A model generated the notes under the pieces. That model searched no databases and had not been told where the DNA came from. It saw nothing but the letters and a program-made list of their open reading frames with translations. The position numbers were made by a program, and so were the translations under genes. A stretch of DNA of 64,000 nucleotides from Candidatus Aminicenantota bacterium (lineage in GTDB: Bacteria > Acidobacteriota > Aminicenantia > Aminicenantales > Saccharicenantaceae). The stretch covers positions 1 through 64,000 of the forward strand of contig JACIYJ010000011.1 of the NCBI GenBank assembly GCA_014360015.1. The letters are read 5' to 3'. Of the stretch, positions 1 through 8,550 are shown piece after piece (the stretch's first letter is position 1; each line of letters begins with the position of its first letter).

Positions 1-171
1 CTCAGGATGGAAACAAAGCTTCCGAAGCTAATAGCCCTGTTTCCTGTGGTCCAGCTGGATAAGCTTGTCGATCTTTATCCAAAGCTCTTCCCCCAACCTG
101 GATACCATGTATCAGCCAAGGACCTCTTTCCCTTTAAAGCAGGCAATTGGCTAAATTTGGCTGCCCGCTGA
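1..171 (+). CDS. C-terminal end of an unrecognised protein (5' truncated by window edge)
   Basis: The first forward frame is open from base 1 to a TGA at 169-171 and would give the last 56 residues of a protein. The piece ends in a Trp-Leu-Asn-Leu-Ala-Ala-Arg tail and contains proline-rich, aromatic stretches. It faces the dehydrogenase that ends 20 bases later, so the convergent geometry suits a real gene end. I recognise no family, and 56 open codons are only modest evidence. Confidence 0.4.
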   Translation, partial: LRMETKLPKLIALFPVVQLDKLVDLYPKLFPQPGYHVSAKDLFPFKAGNWLNLAAR

Positions 172-190
172 AAGCTCAGAGAGAAAAAAA

Positions 191-1162
191 TTAGGGCTCA
201 GGCAGTTGCCAGAGAAATTTTTTGTGCTCTAAAAAATGTAAAATTTGCTGGACGGTATAACGGGCTTTTCGCTCCACAGCTTCCACGGTGTTAAAGGCAT
301 TGTGTGGAGTGAGGAGGACATTGGGAAATTTCATAAGGGCTTTGAGATGTCGCAAGGATTCCGGGACATTAATGGCTGCGCTTCGCAGACTAGAAGCCAG
401 AAGAGGTTCATCTTCAAAAACATCTAAGCCAACTCCACCAAGATGATGTTCTTCCAGGAGCTGTAATAGATCATGGAGAGGCGCATGTTCGCCGCGGGCA
501 ATATTAATAAAAAGCACCCCGGTTTTTGCCTGTTTAAGAAGCTTATAGGAGAAGTAACCGCGATTTTCGTCGGTTAAGTTCATGGCGCAGATAATTACAT
601 CTGCCCAGCGAATTCCCTCATCGCGTTCTACATATGGTAAAAAGGTATGCTTCTGAACAATATCCACGCCTTTGACTTCCATTCCTAAGGCCAGACCGAT
701 ACGGGCAATTTCACTTCCAATACGCCCCACGCCCACGACCAGAAGTCTTTTGCCAGCACATTCAAGACCCGTAAGCCCATCTCGTTCAAAAGCGGCAAAT
801 TGCTTTAATTGTTGCGGAAGTTTTCTGAACAGAGCCATCATCAGGAGAATTGCCTGTTCGGCCACAGCCCGGGTGGCATACTCTTCGAGATATCCGCAGG
901 CAGGTGGCAAATCAACCTGCGCCTGATAGAGTATAAGATGATCGTATCCTGTACTCCGGCTTAAAATCCCATCGAGAGCCGACGCCCACTCCTGAGGAAT
1001 GATGGATTGGGTGCGAATGCTAATCAGCCGTGCCGGCGGATGACTGTGGCCTGCTTCTTGAATAGTGGCTGAAGTCAGTTCATAGGAAATAGACGGCGGG
1101 AGGAGTCGTTTGAGAGCCTTGGCTTCTTCTTCAAATACTTCATAAAAATAAACATCAACCAT
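191..1162 (-). CDS. D-isomer-specific 2-hydroxyacid dehydrogenase
   Basis: This is an NAD(P)-dependent oxidoreductase that should interconvert a 2-keto acid and its D-2-hydroxy acid in the cytoplasm. In 323 residues the Rossmann glycine motif GVGRIG sits at 144-149. The catalytic triad of the family is visible: Arg223 (in INIARGE), Glu252 (in DVFEDEP) and His287 (in LTPHNAF). I start at the ATG at 1162 because GGGAGG lies just upstream; an in-frame ATG at 1240 has no such site. The N-terminal substrate domain is diverged and the sequence does not reveal the substrate. The gene stands alone, diverging from the deiminase-like gene. Confidence 0.85.
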   Translation of the reverse strand: MVDVYFYEVFEEEAKALKRLLPPSISYELTSATIQEAGHSHPPARLISIRTQSIIPQEWASALDGILSRSTGYDHLILYQAQVDLPPACGYLEEYATRAVAEQAILLMMALFRKLPQQLKQFAAFERDGLTGLECAGKRLLVVGVGRIGSEIARIGLALGMEVKGVDIVQKHTFLPYVERDEGIRWADVIICAMNLTDENRGYFSYKLLKQAKTGVLFINIARGEHAPLHDLLQLLEEHHLGGVGLDVFEDEPLLASSLRSAAINVPESLRHLKALMKFPNVLLTPHNAFNTVEAVERKARYTVQQILHFLEHKKFLWQLPEP

Positions 1163-1425
1163 AGTAAACCTCCCTGTTATAGAATCTCTAAGATAACGAG
1201 AAAACAGTTTCTTATCAAGGCCGTTATCCACTCTCCCCAAAAGTTCTCCATCAGCCTATCAACCGGATATATCTGGTTATTTTAATCATATCATTGGGTT
1301 TCCGCTGACAACAGCTATCGCCATAACCATATTGGATCTTTTTTCCATTTGAACAGAACTTACTGTCCTGAAACTTTGCCAATTTTTTGCTATAAATTAG
1401 ATTTTGGCTTAAGATTTTAATTGCT

Positions 1426-2307
1426 ATGGTCAGAAAATTTGGCAGTCAGAATATGGTCGGCAAACTAACTAAGGTGATCCTCAAGCGGCCCGCCCAAGCA
1501 TTTCAAAGCGATGAAAAAATCAGCCGGGAATGGAAAATGCTGGGCTTTACTGCCCCGCCAGACCTGGAAAAAGCTGAGCAGGAATTTTCCTGGCTCGAAG
1601 AAATATTAAGGCAGGAAGGAGTGGAGATTCTCTATCTTCCAGCTGATGAACGAACCACACTTGATTCCATTTATACCCACGACCCGGTGCTAATCACAGA
1701 GGCTGGTGCCATCATCCTGCAGATGGGGAAAAAGGAAAGGGCAGGAGAACCGGATGCCTTTGAAGATGCTCTCAGGAGCTGGGATGTACCGATACTTGGG
1801 CGGCTTGCCGGGAAAGCCACGGCCGAAGGCGGCGATCTGCTGTGGCTGGATGAAAAAACCCTGATTGCTGGACGCGGCTTCAGGACCAATCAGGAGGGAA
1901 TAGATCAGCTTCAGGAAATTCTGCGGCCCCTTGAGGTCAAAGTTCTCTCTTATGACCTGCCATACTGGAATGGGCCGGGAGAAGTTCTCCATCTGATGAG
2001 CTTCATCAGTCTGCTCGACACTGACTTAGCCGTTGTTTATAAAAAGCTATTGCCTGTCGCTTTCTACAAACTTCTTCTGGATAGAGGCATTCAGCTCATT
2101 GACATTCCTGAAGAAGAGTTTGCCACCCAGGGCTGCAATGTGATGGCCATAAGCCCCCGCCGCGTCATCATCCTCAAAGGCAACCCCATCACTGCTGACC
2201 GGCTGCGTCAGGCTGGGTGTTTTGTTTATGAACTCCCTGGCGAGGAAATCGCCTTCAAAGGCTGCGGCGGTCCTACCTGCCTCACCCGCCCCCTTTGGCG
2301 AGAATGA
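1426..2307 (+). CDS. Dimethylargininase/arginine deiminase-family amidinohydrolase
   Basis: This is a pentein-fold enzyme of the guanidino-group modifying superfamily (DDAH, arginine deiminase, amidinotransferase). Visible marks are an Asp in THDPVLI (about 86), the EGGD motif at 134-137, a histidine at about 189 (GEVLHL) and the C-terminal nucleophile Cys285 in GGPTCLTRPL. At 293 residues it is closer to DDAH (about 250-285) than to arginine deiminase (about 410), so hydrolysis of a methylated or free arginine to citrulline is likely; the exact substrate is not known. The start is uncertain: no clear Shine-Dalgarno precedes the ATG at 1426, and a second ATG lies at 1453. Confidence 0.78.
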   Translation: MVRKFGSQNMVGKLTKVILKRPAQAFQSDEKISREWKMLGFTAPPDLEKAEQEFSWLEEILRQEGVEILYLPADERTTLDSIYTHDPVLITEAGAIILQMGKKERAGEPDAFEDALRSWDVPILGRLAGKATAEGGDLLWLDEKTLIAGRGFRTNQEGIDQLQEILRPLEVKVLSYDLPYWNGPGEVLHLMSFISLLDTDLAVVYKKLLPVAFYKLLLDRGIQLIDIPEEEFATQGCNVMAISPRRVIILKGNPITADRLRQAGCFVYELPGEEIAFKGCGGPTCLTRPLWRE

Positions 2308-2565
2308 AAAACAGATTAGCTGTGTAAGTCATTTGCGCTTTACTGTAAAGATCTCTTTACCCAAAAATTTTAGCTAAAATTTTAGAACATTTTATATTTT
2401 GGGGTGTTATAATTACCTGCCATTACAATTGCTTTTTCTACATTACTTTATCTAAAATCTTTTAGCCTCAACTTAAATAATTTAGCCTGAAAAATAAATA
2501 AAATTTTTTTGGCAAAAATTTCCCTGGTTAATCTGCCTCATAGACCTGGAATTCTGGATAACATT

Positions 2566-2599
2566 GCCAAGTCAGTTAGAGAAAATATATTGACTTGGC
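2566..2599. repeat. 9-bp inverted repeat, possible operator
   Basis: GCCAAGTCA (2566-2574) is matched exactly by TGACTTGGC (2591-2599) across a 16-base spacer. The right arm overlaps the predicted -35 box of the amidohydrolase promoter, as a repressor site would. It could also fold as an RNA hairpin if transcription starts further upstream. Confidence 0.5.
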
Positions 2600-2619
2600 T
2601 TGGCAGATTGAATGATATT
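2590..2619 (+). promoter_or_regulatory. Predicted sigma-70 promoter for the amidohydrolase
   Basis: TTGACT (2590-2595) and GATATT (2614-2619) are 18 bases apart, giving a leader of roughly 40 bases to the ATG at 2664. The -35 matches 5 of 6 and the -10 matches 4 of 6 consensus positions. Confidence 0.45.
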
Positions 2620-2663
2620 GATAAATGGATTCAAGAATAAAATTCAGCTTTCAGGAGGTAGAA

Positions 2664-4022
2664 ATGATAATGCACGGAAAGGCCACTAAATCAAAAATGA
2701 AAATCCATAAACCAGGCTGGCAAGGTCTTGGCGCAGAAAGCAAAGGTCGGACGGCTTCAAGGTGGTTAATGTTTGTAATCGGTTTATGCCTGCTTTCATG
2801 CCTGAAACCGGACCTTCTCAGCCAATCAAACCAGAAGGCCGGGACTCTCAAGAATCCAGAAAAGCCAGTGATAGCTTTGGTGGGCGGAACGCTGATCGAT
2901 GGCACCGGAAAAGAGCCCCTGCCCAATGCCGTCATCATCATTGAAGGCGATAAGATTAAGGAAGTCGGGCCGGCCGGAAAAATTAAGATTCCAGCCGGAG
3001 CTACAAAAATCGACGCTTCCGGTAAATGGATTTTGCCCGGATTTATTGATTGCCATATCCATCTCGCTACAGAAACCAGCAAGTTAGAGTATTATCAGGA
3101 TAGCAACAGCTTAGCCACCTTGCGCGGCCTCCAGCTGATGAATATGTATCTGCGCTGTGGGGTGACGGCAGTCCGCGACGTCGGCTCTCCGGTTGAAGTA
3201 ATGCAGGCTCTCATCCGAGCTCAGAGGAATGGCTATATTGACAGCATCCGGCTTTACCCCTGCGGCGACCTCATCACCATCACCGGCGGACATGGATACA
3301 GCATGCATGGTTCCCTGGCCGTCGATGGACCCTGGGAATGGCGCAAAGCTGTGCGGCAGATGTACGCCGCCGGTTTTAAGCACATAAAAATCTCGCCCCA
3401 GTTTACCCTGGAAGAAGCAAAAGCCGCGGTGGAAGAGGCAAAAATGCTGGGCCTGCATATCACGGCTCACGGCGGTGGCTTTTCCGACACCATTCCCCCA
3501 ACCATGACCAAAATCGCTATCCAGGCTGGAGTGGAATGCATCGAACACCTAAACGAAATGGATGATGAAGCCCTGGATATAATGGCCGAGCGCGGAGTCT
3601 ACAACGTACCCACGCTTTATACTTATTACGCCAGCTACCAGCGCAATGACATCAACAAGTTCCTGATTGAAAAACGCGGCTGGTCTATGGCCATGCATGA
3701 AACTTTATTCAAGAAGGCTTATCAGAGAAAAATCGTCATGGGCATCGGCACTGACGCCAACGGCCAATACCGGGAGCTTTACCCGCAGATTTACTTTGAG
3801 GAGATGAAATATTTCCAGCGACTCGGCATGAGTCCGATGGAAGTGATTGTTTGCGCCACTAAAAACGGCGCCCGCATCCTTGGGCTGGAAGATGAGTTGG
3901 GCACAATAGAACCGGGCAAAGCCGCTGACCTTCAGGTGCTCAAAGACAATCCGCTCAAATCCTTTGATAATCTCGGCCAGCCGGAGATAGTCCTTTTGCG
4001 GGGCAAAATCTATAAATTTTAG
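2664..4022 (+). CDS. Secreted amidohydrolase (imidazolonepropionase/prolidase-like lipoprotein)
   Basis: This is a metal-dependent amidohydrolase of the group containing imidazolonepropionase-like and Xaa-Pro dipeptidase-like enzymes. The TIM-barrel metal ligands are visible in order: His131 and His133 (DCHIHLA), Lys242 (KHIKIS, likely the bridging lysine), His269 (TAHGGG), His295 (EHLNEM) and Asp364 (GTDANG). A hydrophobic segment (33-46) ending in the lipobox LLSC suggests a lipid-anchored periplasmic enzyme after a long N-region. I chose the ATG at 2664 because AGGAGG precedes it; an ATG at 2625 lacks one. It probably acts on cyclic imides or proline dipeptides, but the substrate is not shown. 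Confidence 0.82.
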   Translation: MIMHGKATKSKMKIHKPGWQGLGAESKGRTASRWLMFVIGLCLLSCLKPDLLSQSNQKAGTLKNPEKPVIALVGGTLIDGTGKEPLPNAVIIIEGDKIKEVGPAGKIKIPAGATKIDASGKWILPGFIDCHIHLATETSKLEYYQDSNSLATLRGLQLMNMYLRCGVTAVRDVGSPVEVMQALIRAQRNGYIDSIRLYPCGDLITITGGHGYSMHGSLAVDGPWEWRKAVRQMYAAGFKHIKISPQFTLEEAKAAVEEAKMLGLHITAHGGGFSDTIPPTMTKIAIQAGVECIEHLNEMDDEALDIMAERGVYNVPTLYTYYASYQRNDINKFLIEKRGWSMAMHETLFKKAYQRKIVMGIGTDANGQYRELYPQIYFEEMKYFQRLGMSPMEVIVCATKNGARILGLEDELGTIEPGKAADLQVLKDNPLKSFDNLGQPEIVLLRGKIYKF

Positions 4023-4104
4023 AGCCCAGATTAGCGGTAATTTTGAAAAGTTGTGGGCAAGATTAAAGCATAACAATTCCTACTAATTTAGTAGTGATTA
4101 TAGC

Positions 4105-5352
4105 TTATTCAGGCCACTGGCGGATGTCCTTTTTGCCGCGCATAGACATCAAGGCCGGAACAAATGGAATGGCTCGGCCCTTAAGCAGCCAGTGCCAGTA
4201 GACCCATTCAAAGGCCAGTTTGGACCAGTGGTTAATTCTGGTTTCTTTGAGCAGGGAAAGTGGACCGAGCCCGGGCCAAGGGAATTTCCCGGGCAGCGGC
4301 TCCACCTCCTCATTGTAATCTATGACCACAGCCTTGCCGAATCCGGTCTCAATGAAGCAGTTGGCATGGCCATCAAACTCAACCTCTGCCTTCTTGCCGT
4401 CTATCTCAGCCAGAATGATTTTAGTTAGAATCTCTGATTCAAAATGGACCACCGAGCCAGCTTTGGTCCAGTTGTTGCCGGCGGCATCGCCGATGACGAA
4501 AATGTTTTCAAACCGTTCTGAGCGAAAACCGGATTTATCCACCGGAACAAAATTCATCTCATCACCCAGACCGGAACGTTTTATCAATTTTGAACCCATA
4601 TTGGTCGGAATGGTCACCAGAAGGTCGAACGACACTTCCCGTCCATCATAACAGACGATTTTACCTGCAGCCGGGTCAATCTTTTCGGTCATGAAGAAGG
4701 GTATCACTTCAATTTTTTTCTTCTCAAGAAGATTGCCCAGATATCTTATGGCCACCGGTCGGGTAAAAGCTCCGGAGATCGGCGTGACATAGATGATTTT
4801 GATATTTTCCCGGACTTTTTTCTGGCTGAAGTACCAGTCGGCCAGAAAGGCAAATTCCAATGGAGAAACATTGCATTTGATGGGCATCTCATTGATATGA
4901 ACCACCAAAGTGCCTTCTTTGAATTCAGATAGTTTTTGAGCTAAGAGTGTGGCTCCTTCGAGCGAATAGTAATCAAAGATGTTCTGACGCCAGCCATCCA
5001 GCATTCCGGGCGTTTCTTCCGGGCAGATTTCCACACCGGTGGCAATCAGCAAAAGGTCGTAACTCAACTCCTGACCATCAGCAAATCTTATTTTGCTGGT
5101 CTGGGGTTTTATTTCCTCAACCTCTTTGATCAAAAAATCAACCCCGCGTGGCAGAAGGTAAGATTTTTTCCGGATCAGGTCTTCTGGTTGATAAATGCCA
5201 AAAGGCACCAGCAAAAATCCTGGTTGATAGTAGTGATGCTCGTCTTTATCAACTACCGTAATTTTCCACCCCTTTCGGGCTAATGGTTTGGCCAGTTTGT
5301 GGGCCATGATGGTCCCGCCAGTTCCAGCTCCAAGGATGACCAGATTCTTCAT
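4105..5352 (-). CDS. Sulfide:quinone oxidoreductase-like FAD/NAD(P)-binding flavoprotein
   Basis: This is a two-dinucleotide-domain flavoprotein of the SQR/NDH-2 superfamily. The FAD-binding glycine motif GAGTGG is at 8-13, LLIATGV is the second flavin contact, and VIGDAAG is the C-terminal FAD motif. The order HYYQPGFLLVPFG resembles type II sulfide:quinone oxidoreductases. A cysteine in MPIKCNVSPLEF and another in HANCFIETGFG fall where I expect the redox cysteine pair of such SQRs. It would oxidise sulfide or a persulfide and reduce quinone at the membrane. Quinone use is unproven, so a related thiol role is possible. Its ATG follows GAGGGAG, and it lies 123 bases after the racemase gene. 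Confidence 0.72.
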   Translation of the reverse strand: MKNLVILGAGTGGTIMAHKLAKPLARKGWKITVVDKDEHHYYQPGFLLVPFGIYQPEDLIRKKSYLLPRGVDFLIKEVEEIKPQTSKIRFADGQELSYDLLLIATGVEICPEETPGMLDGWRQNIFDYYSLEGATLLAQKLSEFKEGTLVVHINEMPIKCNVSPLEFAFLADWYFSQKKVRENIKIIYVTPISGAFTRPVAIRYLGNLLEKKKIEVIPFFMTEKIDPAAGKIVCYDGREVSFDLLVTIPTNMGSKLIKRSGLGDEMNFVPVDKSGFRSERFENIFVIGDAAGNNWTKAGSVVHFESEILTKIILAEIDGKKAEVEFDGHANCFIETGFGKAVVIDYNEEVEPLPGKFPWPGLGPLSLLKETRINHWSKLAFEWVYWHWLLKGRAIPFVPALMSMRGKKDIRQWPE

Positions 5353-5475
5353 CTTTATCTCCCTCAGTTATTCCAGCCTGATTTTCAACCAATCAGGCCC
5401 GGGTATAAACCACTTAGATTTTATTTTCTTTGCGGGAATTATTTCCCTTAAAACTTATAAACTTTCGCCAGCGGC

Positions 5476-6585
5476 TCAAGGTTTAAAGACTTCGTGTCTG
5501 AGAGTTGCCTTCTGGATTCGCTCTTCAACCGGATTAACTCCGATTCCTGGGCCCTCAGGCACCCTGATGTAACCTGGACGGCTGAGGACAATCGGCGGTT
5601 CGATCAAATCTTCCTGGTAATAGCGAGCGCTGGCCGAAAGATCGTTGGGATACTTGAAATTGGGCAGGGTGGCTATGTGCAAATTATGAGCCCGACCTAT
5701 TCCACTCTCCAGCATGCCGCCACACCAGACGCCCACCCCGTATCTCTGGCAGTAATCATGAATTTTTCTGGCTTCCACTATGCCACCGACCCGACCGACC
5801 TTGATGTTTATGATCCGGCAACTGCCCATCTCCAGAGCAGCCTTAGCTGATTCGTAAGAAATGATACTTTCATCCAGACAGATGGGTGTGGTCATCAGGC
5901 GCTGCAGCCGGCTGTGATCCCACAGGTCATACGGTGCAAAAGGCTGCTCCAGCATCAGCAGGTTGAAAGCGTCGAGTTTTCTCAGGTGCTCAGCCTGGTC
6001 TAAAGAATAGGCGCCGTTGGCATCTGCCTGGAGCAGCAGTTTCGGGTATTTCTGTCTGATGGCTTCACAAACTTCCACATCCCAGCCAGGCTTAATTTTA
6101 ATCTTAATCCGCTCATAGCCCTGGCTCAGATAATTTTCGATTCGGTCTAAAAGTTCAGGTATTGAATCCTCAATGCCTACACTGACTCCCGCTGGGATTT
6201 CTTCTTTGACTCCACCATAAAGTTTGGACAATGGCACTCCCTGCTTTTTGGCTTTTAAATCCCAAAGAGCCAATTCCAGCCCGGCTTTAGCCATGCGGTT
6301 TTCCCGAAAAACCTTAGCCGCATTATAAAAATCTTCAGGTTCGACGATCTTCCGGTTGAAAACCAGTGGAATCAAAAAATCTTTAATGATGTGCCAGGCT
6401 GTTTCTGTGGTTTCTCCGCTATACAGGGGTTTCTCTTCGGCCACACATTCACCATAACCAACCAGCCCTTCTTCATAAACTTTGATCAGAATAAAAGTGC
6501 GGTCATAAGCCCGACCAAAGCTGGTTTCAAAAAAATGGACATAAGGCAGACGTAAGAAGTTCAGTTCAATTCTCTCTATAGCCAT
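5476..6585 (-). CDS. N-acylamino acid racemase / o-succinylbenzoate synthase (enolase superfamily)
   Basis: This 369-residue enzyme belongs to the MenC/NSAR branch of the enolase superfamily. Catalytic residues are all in place: the KxK lysines Lys163 and Lys165 (KIKIKPGWD), metal ligands Asp188 (QADAN), Glu213 (LEQP) and Asp238 (LDES), and the opposing lysine at 262 (INIKVGRVGG). The branch includes both menaquinone o-succinylbenzoate synthases and racemases of N-succinyl amino acids. No other men gene is nearby, but a GNAT acyltransferase lies directly upstream. That pairing is known for D-to-L amino-acid conversion through N-succinyl intermediates, so I favour racemase. Confidence 0.8.
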   Translation of the reverse strand: MAIERIELNFLRLPYVHFFETSFGRAYDRTFILIKVYEEGLVGYGECVAEEKPLYSGETTETAWHIIKDFLIPLVFNRKIVEPEDFYNAAKVFRENRMAKAGLELALWDLKAKKQGVPLSKLYGGVKEEIPAGVSVGIEDSIPELLDRIENYLSQGYERIKIKIKPGWDVEVCEAIRQKYPKLLLQADANGAYSLDQAEHLRKLDAFNLLMLEQPFAPYDLWDHSRLQRLMTTPICLDESIISYESAKAALEMGSCRIINIKVGRVGGIVEARKIHDYCQRYGVGVWCGGMLESGIGRAHNLHIATLPNFKYPNDLSASARYYQEDLIEPPIVLSRPGYIRVPEGPGIGVNPVEERIQKATLRHEVFKP

Positions 6586-6620
6586 CTGGCACCTTCCCTC
6601 TTTAAAGAATTTTCGAAAAT

Positions 6621-7463
6621 TTATTTCTTCTTTCCACTTCCAGTTTCAGGAAGTTTCTTCAGAAGATAATAACATTTTTCGCCGAAAAGAAAATCCATAA
6701 TTACATAGCCGCGACGGAAATAATGAGTCAGGACCTGTCTCAAAGAAGATTGCCATTCAGCGATTAGCTCTGGACTGGACTGGAGCGAGCGAACATCACG
6801 AACAATCTCCACCAGAAAAACTGGCGCCTCCAGCCTGAGAGCCGGCTTGCCCGGCCGATAAGTGCCGTCCTCTGCAGCCTGGCCTTCAAGAGCCTTAGGT
6901 AAAAAACTCAGATCAGGCGTTTCCTCTTTTTTAGCTTCAGCTTTTTTCTGAACTCGGGCTGATTTAATCGGCCATTCCACCAGCAGCCGGTCAGTGGGAA
7001 TTCCAGGACCAAGCCTCAAAGCAGGAGTTTCTCCATAAAAATCTGGAAGATAAGTGCGACAGATGACTCCGAGCGTATGGAAGTTCAGGTTGGCATTTCT
7101 GGTTTGCATCGGGTCATACGTCCAGGTAATGAGATCCAATCCCATTTTAAGAACTTCTTTCCTTTGAGCCCATTTCAGGCGCTTGCCAAGTCCGTAGCCC
7201 TGAAACTGAGGGAGAACTGCTAAGAGATGAGAATGATGACAGAATTTGCCATTATAAATAGCGGGAAAAGAATAGACAAAACCCGCCAGCTCGCCGTCAA
7301 CAAAAGCTCCGAGGACCAGACCACCCATAAACGATGAAATACAGAACTGATGGACAGGGGTCAGGTCCAGGTCTGGATGTTTCCAGACCACCCGCTGGAT
7401 TTCCACCAGCTTTTCGAATTCTTTCGGGTTTGATAATTTACGGATAATGACCTTCCCAGCCAA
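6621..7463 (-). CDS. GNAT-family N-acyltransferase, likely partner of the N-acylamino acid racemase
   Basis: This 280-residue protein has an N-terminal GNAT domain with the acetyl-CoA loop motif QFQGYGLGKRLK at about 86-97, followed by a conserved TWTYDPMQTRNANLN stretch typical of the predicted acetyltransferases often encoded beside NSAR/OSBS enzymes. The C-terminal third is a charged linker plus a second alpha/beta segment. It starts with TTG at 7463, fixed by AAAGGAG six bases upstream, and overlaps the preceding glycosyltransferase by 26 bases. It probably N-succinylates or N-acetylates an amino acid for the racemase encoded 35 bases downstream; the acyl donor is inferred from context only. 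Confidence 0.72.
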   Translation of the reverse strand: MAGKVIIRKLSNPKEFEKLVEIQRVVWKHPDLDLTPVHQFCISSFMGGLVLGAFVDGELAGFVYSFPAIYNGKFCHHSHLLAVLPQFQGYGLGKRLKWAQRKEVLKMGLDLITWTYDPMQTRNANLNFHTLGVICRTYLPDFYGETPALRLGPGIPTDRLLVEWPIKSARVQKKAEAKKEETPDLSFLPKALEGQAAEDGTYRPGKPALRLEAPVFLVEIVRDVRSLQSSPELIAEWQSSLRQVLTHYFRRGYVIMDFLFGEKCYYLLKKLPETGSGKKK

Positions 7464-8550
7464 GCTTTACTCCTTTCTGCAAGGCTAAAAGCTCATAGTA
7501 ATTGACCATTTTTTGAGCCATAGCCTCACAAGAATGTTTATTTAAAACCAGGTCATACGCCTGCTGGCTCAGATGAAGGGCAAAGCTTCGGTCAAGGTAA
7601 ACTTTGAGCACCGCCTGAGCCAAAGCTTGGGGATCATTCGGCGGGACAAGGAAACCTGTCTCCCGATGGACAATGAGCTCGGTCATGCCAGCCGCCATAA
7701 CTCCAACAACAGGGACTTTCCAGATCATGGCTTCGAGCAGAAATTCTTCGGGGAGAGAAAAGGCTCCGAAGATGAACAGATCAAGTGAAGAAAAAATTTC
7801 TTCTCTTTTTTCTTCAAAGCCAAGATAAAAATAGAGGTTGCTGACCTCAAACGGCAGTTCATGTCTGAGATGTTCCAGATGCAGACCACCCTGGCCAATA
7901 ACAATGACTTTCAGCTTCGGGGCCTGTTCCTGAAGAATTTTCAGGGTTTCAAACTGTCCTTTCAGAATTTTCAGGTCTTCAAGAGGCGTGAGCAATCCAA
8001 CCAGAAAATCATCTGCCGCGAGCTTAAATTCCTTTCGCAGAAAATCTTTTTTCTGGCCATCTTTGTAGCGAGAAAAATCAATGCCTGGTGGAATGACTTC
8101 TATCCTGGGAACTGGCACATTATTTTTCAGGAATTGCTTTTTGATCTCATCGGTAGGACAGACCAGGGCATCTAAGTGTTTGAAGCTGTTACTTGAGACT
8201 TTTTTAAGCCAGTCTGCACTCCCGGAAGCTATCCTGGCTACTACCCCGGCTTTTTGAGAAGCTTTAAGCCCGGTAGCCAGAGCCAGTTGGTCAAAAAAAT
8301 GCACCAGCCTGACATTATTTTTTTTCATCAGACGAGAAAGTTTCCAGGTGGTCAGCCAGCTTGAAGTGCCATCCAGCTTAAAGTTTATCACCGGATGACC
8401 ATTAAGTTTAGCCTGTGAAGATAATTTACTGCCGGGGCTGGTCAGAACAAAGAAAGGGTAGCCTTTTTTTCTGAGTTCCTGAGAAATAAAAAAAAGCTGT
8501 TTTAGTTCCAGCTCATCCTGGGGATCACTGGCTGCAAGGAACAGGCTCAA
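7438..8550 (-). CDS. Glycosyltransferase family 4 (GT-B fold)
   Basis: This is a retaining-type GT-B glycosyltransferase of 370 residues. The C-terminal donor-sugar domain shows the family-4 signature EEFLLEAMIWKVPVVG with its two spaced glutamates, followed by the GFLVPPND stretch. The N-terminal half is the acceptor domain (VRLVHFFDQLALATGL, then VIPPGIDFSRY at the domain boundary). It overlaps the upstream family-2 glycosyltransferase by 26 bases and the downstream GNAT gene by 26, so all are translated from one message. A role in lipopolysaccharide or another surface glycan is likely; the sugar is unknown. Confidence 0.8.
   Translation of the reverse strand: MSLFLAASDPQDELELKQLFFISQELRKKGYPFFVLTSPGSKLSSQAKLNGHPVINFKLDGTSSWLTTWKLSRLMKKNNVRLVHFFDQLALATGLKASQKAGVVARIASGSADWLKKVSSNSFKHLDALVCPTDEIKKQFLKNNVPVPRIEVIPPGIDFSRYKDGQKKDFLRKEFKLAADDFLVGLLTPLEDLKILKGQFETLKILQEQAPKLKVIVIGQGGLHLEHLRHELPFEVSNLYFYLGFEEKREEIFSSLDLFIFGAFSLPEEFLLEAMIWKVPVVGVMAAGMTELIVHRETGFLVPPNDPQALAQAVLKVYLDRSFALHLSQQAYDLVLNKHSCEAMAQKMVNYYELLALQKGVKLGWEGHYP

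Larger units (their letters stand above)
2308..2663 (+). other. 356-bp AT-rich intergenic region upstream of the amidohydrolase
   Basis: I see no gene in this stretch. The first 200 bases are AT-rich, with scattered T and A runs. The last 100 bases hold an inverted repeat and a promoter-like pair, listed separately, which probably control the downstream amidohydrolase. Confidence 0.6.

Noticed and set aside
3111..3548. Long open frame antisense to the amidohydrolase
   Set aside because: It lies fully inside a gene with clear catalytic motifs and has no ribosome site or recognisable protein pattern.
4080..4094. CTACTAA/TTAGTAG palindrome as a terminator
   Set aside because: The stem is AT-rich with a one-base centre and has no T run on either side.
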